Part shown: positions 1-5,886 of the stretch, one piece after another
Layout of the letters: every line of letters begins with the position of its first letter
Numbering within the stretch: the stretch's first letter is position 1
Assembly (NCBI GenBank): GCA_016934645.1
Contig: JAFGSL010000189.1
Coordinates: 1 to 6,606 of the forward strand
Length of the DNA: 6,606 nucleotides
Direction of reading: 5' to 3'
DNA from: Anaerolineae bacterium
GTDB taxonomy: Bacteria > Chloroflexota > Anaerolineae > B4-G1 > SLSP01
Made by a program: the position numbers and the translations under genes
Notes under the pieces: generated by a model
The model's input: the letters and a program-made list of their open reading frames with translations, nothing else
Databases searched by the model: none
Told to the model about the DNA's origin: nothing

Positions 1-507
1 CTCACGGACAGCAACGCTCGGAAAGGCAATGTCGCCGATGAGGATGACGCCGCCCGGCGCAAGGTAATGGGTGGCCCGGCGCAGCACGTCGATCTTGGCT
101 TCGAGGGTGAATTCGTGCAGGACGTAGGCGGAGACGATCAAGTCGAAGGGTGGGTGGATGTCATCGGGCCAGTCGACCAACAAATTCGCCTGCACCAGGC
201 GGACCTGCGGCAGTTTCACCCGCGCCTTCGCCAGCATCTCGGCGGAAAAATCCACACCCCATACCTCGCAATCCTGCTGCACAAAGCGCTGCGCCAGATT
301 GCCCGTGCCGATGCCGAGATCGAGAATTCGCATCCCTGGTCTGATGTCGACCAGTGTTACCACTTCGTCCAGAATCCGCTCGTAGCCGTCGAAGGGGAAG
401 TCGCCATCGGTCGAAGCCAGGGAGGCGTCGTAGTGCTGCGCCCAGGTATCGAACAGTTGGACACGGTCTGCGTGTTCATTGCTGAGGGGCGAAGTCAAGT
501 TATCCAT
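1..507 (-). CDS. Class I SAM-dependent methyltransferase, YrrT-like (3' end cut by window)
   Basis: I read this frame directly: 169 codons without a stop, leaving the window at position 1, so the C-terminus is missing. It shows the class I (Rossmann-fold) methyltransferase signatures in order: motif I ILDLGIGTG at residues 61-69 for binding S-adenosylmethionine, the acidic residue after strand 2 in WGVDFS (D86), the motif IV region FDLIVSAYVLHE at 121-132, and the YLAPGGVILIGD turn at 148-159. The N-terminal part, with FDTWAQHYD (about 19-27) and GYERILDEV (about 41-49), resembles Bacillus YrrT, an uncharacterised methyltransferase encoded in a sulfur amino-acid recycling operon. The substrate cannot be read from the sequence; a cytosolic small-molecule methyltransferase is likely. 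No Shine-Dalgarno precedes ATG 507. An in-frame ATG at 519 would add four residues but lies inside the predicted -10 box, so 507 is preferred. The gene has its own promoter and sits beyond the transporter terminator, so it is probably not part of that operon. Confidence 0.9.
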   Translation of the reverse strand, partial: MDNLTSPLSNEHADRVQLFDTWAQHYDASLASTDGDFPFDGYERILDEVVTLVDIRPGMRILDLGIGTGNLAQRFVQQDCEVWGVDFSAEMLAKARVKLPQVRLVQANLLVDWPDDIHPPFDLIVSAYVLHEFTLEAKIDVLRRATHYLAPGGVILIGDIAFPSVAVRE

Positions 508-514
508 GCGGGAT

Positions 515-542
515 AGCATACCAGCATTTGGCGTTTGGTCAA
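515..542 (-). promoter_or_regulatory. Predicted sigma-70-type promoter for the methyltransferase, giving a leaderless mRNA
   Basis: On the minus strand TTGACC (537-542, five of six matches to the -35 consensus) is separated by 16 nt from TATGCT (515-520, four of six matches). TGG directly before the -10 gives an extended -10 motif. Seven to eight bases past the -10 falls on 508-507, and A507 is the A of the start codon. No ribosome-binding site lies before that ATG, which agrees with leaderless translation. The two distal T residues of the preceding terminator's T-tract are also the first two bases of the -35 box. This rests on consensus matching only. Confidence 0.55.
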
Positions 543-582
543 AAAACCACAAAAGTCTCACATTGCGTGAGACTTTTGTGGT
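541..582 (-). terminator. Intrinsic terminator of the sugar ABC transporter operon
   Basis: A perfect 16-bp inverted repeat occupies 546-561 and 567-582 with a 5-nt loop (562-566). Read on the minus strand, the hairpin is followed directly by a run of Ts (541-546), the layout of a rho-independent terminator. On the plus strand no T-run follows, so it should act in one direction only. It lies about 40 nt past the stop codon of the last operon gene (624) and just before the methyltransferase start, separating the two transcription units. The remaining bases, 583-623, show nothing else recognisable. Confidence 0.9.
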
Positions 583-623
583 GCGGTACTACTACAACAG
601 GAGGGATCAACAGGGAACTGGCG

Positions 624-1559
624 TTATTCCCCGGTAATCTCGAGAGCGTAGTTCACGTAGGTTCTGGGTTTTTTCGATTCGACGCTGAGCAAAATGTAGA
701 AGGTATCGACATCCGCCGGGACGGCGACTTCGGTGTCCCACGTCACGCTGCCTTGTGCGGGGGTCAGAGGCACATCAGCCATATCCAACGTTTCGTACAC
801 GCCGTAGATGATACCGTCCGCGCCAATGACCGGCGGGATGCCGATGTGCGTCTTCAGGGCGAATTTGGAAGGGTTGACGTTCTGCCACGTGAAGTGGAAC
901 CCCGACTCCTGGCGTTGCACGTCGAGTAGGTTGACGATATTGTCGCTGAGGGCAATCATTTCGGCCTTGGAATCTTGAATCAAATCGGCAACCGGTTCGC
1001 CAATCGGATAAGTCAAATCAGTGACGACTTCGTCGAGATTCAAGACCAATTTCCCCGCGATTTTGTTGGTTTCTGCGACCTCAACGTAGTAATCGAGGTC
1101 GCCGTCGAACCTCACGTAATCGATGGTGAGTTTGGACCCAGGCGCAGCGACAGCCCCCGTGCACTCCACGTAGAGCAGTTGTGTTTCCGCTTGGCCGCTT
1201 TGGGCGCTGGTATAGCCGCACATTTGAAACCCCGGTGCCAGACGATGCCCACCCGTACCGACGAAAACCGTCGCGCACGAAGCGGTTTTTCCATCGCCTG
1301 TGCTCAGGAGCGCCGGTTTGCCATCCGCCGCGCGCATGGCACTCCACACGCCGGTATCATTGCGTATGGTAATGTCGATGCGTAAATCCCCTGCCACGGT
1401 CTCGCCCACCTGGGTCACGATGCCGGCCCAGCCTCTGTTGCTGCCATACGTTGACGACGACTGTTCTAATCCTTCGGGTAAGACGATATAGGCGCACGCC
1501 AGACTGATCAGCAGATAAACGGACAGGAGCGGAATGAAGTAGATTTTTTTAAGCCCCAT
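624..1559 (-). CDS. Membrane-anchored extracytoplasmic protein of unknown function, last gene of the operon
   Basis: I do not recognise this 311-residue protein. Residues 1-5 are MGLKK, followed by a hydrophobic stretch at about 6-27, which fits an uncleaved signal anchor or a signal peptide. C22 sits in SLAC, which is not a good lipobox. The rest is polar and rich in alternating hydrophobic residues, as in beta-sandwich domains: one segment around 45-165 (with DITIRNDTGVW at 62-72) and another around 218-309 (with FHFTWQNVNP at 221-230). Cysteines 95, 114 and 133 lie in the first segment and could pair outside the cytoplasm. The start is supported by GAGAAGG four bases before ATG 1559. The gene follows the permease after 26 nt and ends about 40 nt before the terminator, so it is probably co-transcribed with the importer. 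An accessory role at the cell surface is inference; no catalytic motif is visible. Confidence 0.8.
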   Translation of the reverse strand: MGLKKIYFIPLLSVYLLISLACAYIVLPEGLEQSSSTYGSNRGWAGIVTQVGETVAGDLRIDITIRNDTGVWSAMRAADGKPALLSTGDGKTASCATVFVGTGGHRLAPGFQMCGYTSAQSGQAETQLLYVECTGAVAAPGSKLTIDYVRFDGDLDYYVEVAETNKIAGKLVLNLDEVVTDLTYPIGEPVADLIQDSKAEMIALSDNIVNLLDVQRQESGFHFTWQNVNPSKFALKTHIGIPPVIGADGIIYGVYETLDMADVPLTPAQGSVTWDTEVAVPADVDTFYILLSVESKKPRTYVNYALEITGE

Positions 1560-1585
1560 TTTTCCTTCTCCAATTGAAAAGTCTC

Positions 1586-3151
1586 TTATTGCTCTGGCAG
1601 TACAGCCCGGATGACGGCCAGCGTGAACCCGTAGCCGGGCGGCATGTTCACACCGCCATCCACCGCCGTGGCCCCTTTTTCGCGCCCCTCATCAGCAACG
1701 ATAACATAGTGCGCAAAGCACTGCCGGCAAGGTACGTGGTAGGTGTCGCGAATTTCGTTGGTGTACCAGCCATAATCGTCGGTGATGGTCTTGAGCAGGC
1801 TTTCGACCTCGGCAGGCGATATCTTCTTCTCGACAACGTTCGTGCCATCGTTCTTCAGCACGCGCCCATCGGGATAGATGGCGTACATCTCATCAATACA
1901 AGTGGGACCGGCCAGCCGGTTGTAAGCGATCACCGCTCCTTCTTCGATCAGACGTGCAGCCTCGTCGGTGCGGAAAGGTTTAAGGTCACACATTGTTGTT
2001 TCGGCCTGGTTGCCGTTGGAACCGAGTCCCAGTCTGGGAAGGAAAACAAATGCCAGGACGACCAGGGTAGCCACTGCGCCGAATCCAAAAGCGAACTGTA
2101 ATCGCCGGCGGCGCAGTGCTTGCGCATCTAGTGCCTTGTCGCCGAGCTTGCGATTCGCCAACACTGCTTGCACACCGATGAAGGTGAGCATCAACACGCC
2201 GATGACGATCTTCGTCCACCACGAACTGAGTGAGCCGATAAACTGGATCAACGCTTGCGTAATGGCGAGCACCAGAACACCGAAGAAAGTACCGGCGACG
2301 TAGCCTGAACCGCCGGTTAGCAACGTGCCGCCGATCACGACCGAAGCAATGACATCCATCTCGAAGCCTGGGGCGTACAATCCATGTCCGGAAGACACAA
2401 AGAGGCAGAACGACAGGCCCGCCAGCGCCGAGCACAAGCCATTGAGCGTGTACACCATCATCAGGGTGCGGTTCACCGGCAAGCCCATCAGGCGTGCGGA
2501 CTGTTGATCACCGCCGATGGCGTACACGGTTCGACCATAACGAGTGTAGTGGGCGAGATAAATCCCCACCAACAAAACGATGAACCCCACGATGACCGGA
2601 ATCGAAATGTAGGGAGCCGGCGTGCCCTGCAGATCCGCCAGTTCTTTCAACCCTGGGATCAGGATTTTCGTCTGTCCCAGGATTCTGAAGGTGCGCTCAT
2701 CGATGTTGATCGCATTGTCGCTGATGAAGAAACACATGCCGCGCGCAAACCACATGCCGGCCAGGGTGGCGATAAACGGCTGCACTTTCAGATAGACGAT
2801 GAAGCTGCCCATAATGAACCCCAACGTCATCCCAATGGCAATCACGAGGAGGATGACGGCCCAGGGATTCCAGCCCGCCCGCAGTAACGCCGCAGAAACC
2901 ACCGTCGTCAAGACCACCACACCGCTGACCGAAAGGTCGATACCGCCGGTCAAGATGACGAACGTCATTCCCACGGCGCTGATCAGGATGAATGACGTGT
3001 TGCGGAACAGGTTGAGGAACACTTGGGGGTTGCGCATCCCCGCGAAATTGATAAACCCCACCCCATAGGCCACGAAAGCCAGTAGAGCGGTTGCGGTAAG
3101 GGGGATAAACCGTCGATGCTTGGAAATGAACGTGCTGGCCCGGTTTAACAT
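1586..3151 (-). CDS. yjfF: YjfF-like sugar ABC permease with an extra transmembrane helix and C-terminal cysteine domain
   Basis: This is one of two inner-membrane permeases of a CUT2-type sugar importer. Residues about 15-335 resemble E. coli YjfF (about 331 residues): VGMTFVILTGGIDLSV (60-75), the cytoplasmic loop AIGGDQQSARLMGLPV (211-226) expected to contact the ATPase, ASVVIGGTLLTGG (269-281) and GSLSSWWTKI (306-315). The chosen product is 521 residues, so about 190 are additional. They comprise a basic linker ending in RRRR (347-350), an extra hydrophobic helix (about 352-371), and a polar domain (about 380-521) with cysteines 388, 418, 475 and 478, the last pair in VPCRQC. By the positive-inside rule this domain faces outward. 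Its layout (IYPDGRV, ISPAEVESLL, a C-x2-C pair, then beta strands) recalls emfourin-like proteins, but only weakly. I chose ATG 3151, which has AGAGG six bases upstream and lies one base after the previous stop. A GTG at 3175 would add eight residues but lacks a ribosome-binding site. Confidence 0.9.
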   Translation of the reverse strand: MLNRASTFISKHRRFIPLTATALLAFVAYGVGFINFAGMRNPQVFLNLFRNTSFILISAVGMTFVILTGGIDLSVSGVVVLTTVVSAALLRAGWNPWAVILLVIAIGMTLGFIMGSFIVYLKVQPFIATLAGMWFARGMCFFISDNAINIDERTFRILGQTKILIPGLKELADLQGTPAPYISIPVIVGFIVLLVGIYLAHYTRYGRTVYAIGGDQQSARLMGLPVNRTLMMVYTLNGLCSALAGLSFCLFVSSGHGLYAPGFEMDVIASVVIGGTLLTGGSGYVAGTFFGVLVLAITQALIQFIGSLSSWWTKIVIGVLMLTFIGVQAVLANRKLGDKALDAQALRRRRLQFAFGFGAVATLVVLAFVFLPRLGLGSNGNQAETTMCDLKPFRTDEAARLIEEGAVIAYNRLAGPTCIDEMYAIYPDGRVLKNDGTNVVEKKISPAEVESLLKTITDDYGWYTNEIRDTYHVPCRQCFAHYVIVADEGREKGATAVDGGVNMPPGYGFTLAVIRAVLPEQ

Positions 3152-3152
3152 A

Positions 3153-4220
3153 CTAAGCCTCTTTCTTCCCCGCACCGACGCGCAGCATAAGACCTTTGAC
3201 CTGTTCTGAGAACAGCAGAATCACGATGATGACGACCACCGACTTGATGGCCTGCAAAGCAAAAGCTGGGACGCCAATCGCGTACATCGACTGGGTGACG
3301 GCTTGCATCACCAAACCGCCGACGACGCTCGCCAGCAGGGAGAAACGCCCGCCCGCCATCGACGTGCCGCCGATGACCACGGCCAGGATCGCGTCCAGTT
3401 CGATGAAGAGTCCGATGTTGTTGGCGTCTGAAGTCTTGACGTTGGAGCAGGCGACCAGACCGGCAATGCCGGCGCAGAAGCCACAAAAAGTGTAGGCCAT
3501 CAGTTTGACTTTGCTCTCCTGGATGCCGCTAAAATAGCTGGAACGGAAATTGATCCCCACCGATTCGATGAACATGCCAATGGCCGTTTTGCGCGTCAGC
3601 AGCCACGTAGCGAGTAGCACAAACGCCACAATGTACAGCGAAAAGGGCAAAATGAACCAGCCTTGTCCGATGTACGCAAACGGTCGGTAGGTAATCTGCA
3701 CCCGCAACCCGTTCGTAATCAATTGCGCGATCCCGCGCCCGGCGGTCATCAAGACCAGGGTCGCCACCATAGGCTGAATTTTCATATAGGCGACCAATAC
3801 CCCGTTCCACAACCCGCAGATCAGGGCTACTAGGAGCGCTGCGCCGATCACTACCCACAGGGGTTGGAAAGTATAGGTGGGGTCGGTGACAAAGAAGACT
3901 TCGTTGCGCAGCGCGGATGGGTTCATCAGGATGCCGGCGACCGAGGCCGCAATCGCCATCACCGCGCCAACCGAAAGGTCCACGCCGCCGGTAGCGATCA
4001 CAAGCGTCATCCCGATTGCCAACAAGGAAACCGTCGAGCCGTTGCGCAAAATATCGATCAGGCTGCCATACAGGTTGCCGTCTCTGTTTTCGATGGTGAA
4101 AAAGCCGGGGATGAAGATAAAGTCGAACAGCAACACGAGAAGAAGGGCGACAGTGGGGAAAAACAGCCGGCTCTCTGTGATGCTTCTCCACCTCAAGGTA
4201 CGTTCTGCGAGCTGTTTCAT
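3153..4220 (-). CDS. ytfT: YtfT-like sugar ABC transporter permease
   Basis: This 355-residue protein is the second inner-membrane permease of the CUT2-type importer and should form a heterodimeric channel with the YjfF-like subunit. It matches E. coli YtfT (about 340 residues) in recognisable blocks: SLLAIGMTLVIATGGVDLSV (65-84), GLWNGVLVAYMKIQP (136-150), AGRGIAQLIT (160-169), LLTRKTAIGMFIESVGIN (207-224, the cytoplasmic coupling region) and LDAILAVVIGGTSMAGGRF (275-293). Multiple hydrophobic segments agree with the usual eight to ten helices, and the C-terminus ends normally with a short basic tail, unlike its partner. ATG 4220 overlaps the stop codon of the ATPase gene as ATGA. AGGGAG lies six bases upstream, within the end of that gene, so the two are probably translationally coupled. 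The substrate is likely a furanose or related sugar by homology to the galactofuranose system, but specificity rests mainly with the binding protein. Confidence 0.93.
   Translation of the reverse strand: MKQLAERTLRWRSITESRLFFPTVALLLVLLFDFIFIPGFFTIENRDGNLYGSLIDILRNGSTVSLLAIGMTLVIATGGVDLSVGAVMAIAASVAGILMNPSALRNEVFFVTDPTYTFQPLWVVIGAALLVALICGLWNGVLVAYMKIQPMVATLVLMTAGRGIAQLITNGLRVQITYRPFAYIGQGWFILPFSLYIVAFVLLATWLLTRKTAIGMFIESVGINFRSSYFSGIQESKVKLMAYTFCGFCAGIAGLVACSNVKTSDANNIGLFIELDAILAVVIGGTSMAGGRFSLLASVVGGLVMQAVTQSMYAIGVPAFALQAIKSVVVIIVILLFSEQVKGLMLRVGAGKKEA
3158..3162 (-). promoter_or_regulatory. Ribosome-binding site that decides the YjfF-like start
   Basis: AGAGG lies inside the last codons of the upstream permease gene, six bases before ATG 3151. 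The alternative in-frame GTG at 3175 has no purine-rich motif at a suitable distance. With ATG 3151 the two permease genes are separated by a single base, which suggests translational coupling and equal amounts of the two subunits. Confidence 0.65.
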
Positions 4221-5740
4221 AACTCACTCCCTGCGATTGTGTGCATGATGACGTGTTCGTCTACCTCGCCACTAAATTCGGCGACTTTTTCCCGTTCGCG
4301 CAGCACGGCGATACGATGGCTGGTGCGCAATACCTCTTCTAACTCGGAGGATATGAACAGACACGCCATGCCTTCATCGGCCAATTCGAGCACCAGCTTC
4401 TGGATTTCGGCTTTCGTCCCCACGTCGATCCCGCGCGTCGGTTCGTCGAGGATCAGCACTTGCGGATGGGTTGCCAGCCAACGCGCCAGGATCACTTTCT
4501 GTTGGTTGCCGCCGCTCAGGTTTTTGACGGGCTGATCGGCGGTCGGCGTGGCGATGTTCAACATTTCGATGTACCTGTTGGCAATCTCGTACTGTTCCTG
4601 GATGCCGATGTGACTGAACCAGCCCTTGTTAGCCTGTATGGCGAGCACGATATTTTCTCTGACGGTGAGGTCGTCCACGATCCCTTCGGCTTTGCGATCT
4701 TCGGGGCACAGGGCGACGCCGCGTTTGATGGAGCCGAGCGGACCGTGATCCGTTATCGTTGCGCCGTTGAATTCGATGTGGCCTGTATCCGGTTTGTCCA
4801 CGCCGAACAGCACTTTGGCCGTTTCGGTGCGGCCCGAACCGAGCAGGCCGGCCAACCCGACGACTTCGCCGCCGCGCAATTGCAGATCGAAGGGTTTGAT
4901 GGAACCGGCGCGCCCCACCTTTTGAGCATCGAGGATGGCTTCGGCTTTGATGTGTTTGCTGCTGTCCAATTTGATGCTCGACATGTCATCGAGTTCATCC
5001 AGGCTGCGCCCGATCATCTTGGCGATCAACTCGAAGCGCGGGAGTGAAGCTGTCTCGAAAGCGCCCACCAATTTCCCGTTGCGCAAGACGGTGATCCGGT
5101 CTGAGATTTCGTACACCTGGCTCATAAAATGCGTAATAAAGATAATGCCAACGCCTTCCGCGCGCAGTTTTCGCATCACCTTAAAAAGTTGTTGGGTTTC
5201 GTTCACATCCAGGCTGGACGTCGGTTCGTCCAGGATGAGGATTTTGGTAGAGGCGATATCGAGCGCGCGCGCAATGGCGACCATCTGCTGAATCGCCACG
5301 GTATACATACTCAGGGGTTGGGTCACGTCGATGTCGATGTCCAGCAAACGTTTGAGGAGGTTGGCTGCCTGGACGTTCATTGCGGACCAGTCGATCCGGC
5401 CAAACTTGCGCGGTTCGCGCCCTATCAGGACGTTCTCCGCGACGGACAAGTTCGTACACAAATTGATTTCTTGATAGACAGTGCTGATCCCCAGCGTCTG
5501 TGAGTGTTGCGGAGAACGGGGATGAATCTCTTTGCCATCAAGGATAATCTGTCCGGCGTCGGGCCGTTCCACGCCGGTTAACGCTTTGATCAGGGTGGAC
5601 TTTCCGGCACCGTTTTCTCCTACCAGGCAATGAATCTCACCTTTTTTCAGGCCAAAGTCTACATCGTCAAGCGCCTGCACGCCTGGGAAAGCCTTGAAGA
5701 TGCCTTCCATTGTGAGGATATAATCGTTCGTTGTGGACAT
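4217..5740 (-). CDS. ytfR: YtfR-like sugar ABC transporter ATP-binding protein, two fused ATPase domains
   Basis: This 507-residue cytoplasmic protein powers the importer and matches E. coli YtfR (about 500 residues) throughout. In the first domain are Walker A GENGAGKST (41-49), Q-loop Q90, Walker B ILILDEP (167-173) and H-loop H204; the signature loop is degenerate (YTVAIQQM, 146-153, where YtfR has FSVAMQQI). In the second domain Walker A is GLLGSGRTE (298-306) with arginine in place of lysine, the signature LSGGNQQK (408-415) is intact, Walker B is VLILDEP (428-434), and ISSELEE (463-469) lacks the H-loop histidine. One complete ATP site, built from domain 1 Walker motifs and the domain 2 signature, is therefore expected. 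This asymmetry is normal for the RbsA/MglA/YtfR family and is not damage. AGGGAG lies five bases before ATG 5740. The 146-nt gap to the upstream binding-protein gene contains a hairpin, whereas the downstream permease overlaps by 4 bp. Confidence 0.95.
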   Translation of the reverse strand: MSTTNDYILTMEGIFKAFPGVQALDDVDFGLKKGEIHCLVGENGAGKSTLIKALTGVERPDAGQIILDGKEIHPRSPQHSQTLGISTVYQEINLCTNLSVAENVLIGREPRKFGRIDWSAMNVQAANLLKRLLDIDIDVTQPLSMYTVAIQQMVAIARALDIASTKILILDEPTSSLDVNETQQLFKVMRKLRAEGVGIIFITHFMSQVYEISDRITVLRNGKLVGAFETASLPRFELIAKMIGRSLDELDDMSSIKLDSSKHIKAEAILDAQKVGRAGSIKPFDLQLRGGEVVGLAGLLGSGRTETAKVLFGVDKPDTGHIEFNGATITDHGPLGSIKRGVALCPEDRKAEGIVDDLTVRENIVLAIQANKGWFSHIGIQEQYEIANRYIEMLNIATPTADQPVKNLSGGNQQKVILARWLATHPQVLILDEPTRGIDVGTKAEIQKLVLELADEGMACLFISSELEEVLRTSHRIAVLREREKVAEFSGEVDEHVIMHTIAGSEL

Positions 5741-5789
5741 GCTTGCTCCCTACTTCAGTTTCCGACAGGGTTGACCGGCCATAAGCGGA

Positions 5790-5843
5790 TCAGGTGCAAA
5801 GATTGGGAAGCGGCAGATCAAGCGCCACTTCCCAATCTCGCAT
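5790..5843 (-). CDS. Possible 17-codon leader ORF with a strong ribosome-binding site
   Basis: In the gap between the binding-protein and ATPase genes, GGAGG (5850-5854) stands six bases before ATG 5843, a better ribosome-binding site than those of most genes here. The ORF encodes MRDWEVALDLPLPNLCT and ends with TGA at 5790-5792. It covers the whole hairpin at 5800-5838, so a translating ribosome would open that structure. It begins 43 nt after the binding-protein stop and ends about 50 nt before the ATPase start. I know no family for this peptide. It could be a regulatory leader, a translated spacer, or a chance ORF. Confidence 0.3.
   Translation of the reverse strand: MRDWEVALDLPLPNLCT
5800..5838 (-). 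promoter_or_regulatory. Strong hairpin between binding-protein and ATPase genes, probable mRNA stabiliser or partial attenuator
   Basis: Perfect 11-bp arms at 5800-5810 and 5828-5838 are extended inward, after one mismatch, by three GC pairs (5812-5814 with 5824-5826), leaving a 9-nt loop. On the minus strand only TTT follows, so it is a poor intrinsic terminator. Sugar importers often place such a structure after the binding-protein gene, where it protects the upstream mRNA and lowers downstream expression, so that binding protein exceeds membrane components. That role is inferred here from position. I see no convincing separate promoter for the ATPase gene in the rest of 5741-5886. Confidence 0.65.
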
Positions 5844-5886
5844 GGTGGTCCTCCAGTTGCGACCTTGTCGCGCTAAAAACCCGGTT

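Noticed and set aside
1485..1505. Possible lipoprotein cysteine (SLAC, C22) in the 311-residue protein.
   Set aside because: The residues before the cysteine do not fit the lipobox (serine at -3, leucine at -2) and hydrophobic sequence continues past it, favouring a signal anchor.
551..1592. Similar 16-mers at 551-566 and 1577-1592 (AAAAGTCTC, two differing bases, ATTGC).
   Set aside because: Fourteen of sixteen matches is expected by chance several times in a window of this size; the second copy lacks an inverted partner, so no repeat family is claimed.
3864..4535. Long plus-strand open frame, and others such as 2384-2887 and 4460-5047.
   Set aside because: They lie antisense to genes with clear family matches, their translations show no recognisable domain, and they lack convincing ribosome-binding sites.
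4801..4870. Apparently defective Walker A (arginine for lysine) in the second ATPase domain.
   Set aside because: This substitution is usual in the second domain of CUT2 sugar ATPases such as RbsA, MglA and YtfR, so it is not a mutation of note.
5752..5784. A ten-codon ORF starting with ATG in the gap before the ATPase gene.
   Set aside because: No ribosome-binding site and no other support; regarded as chance.
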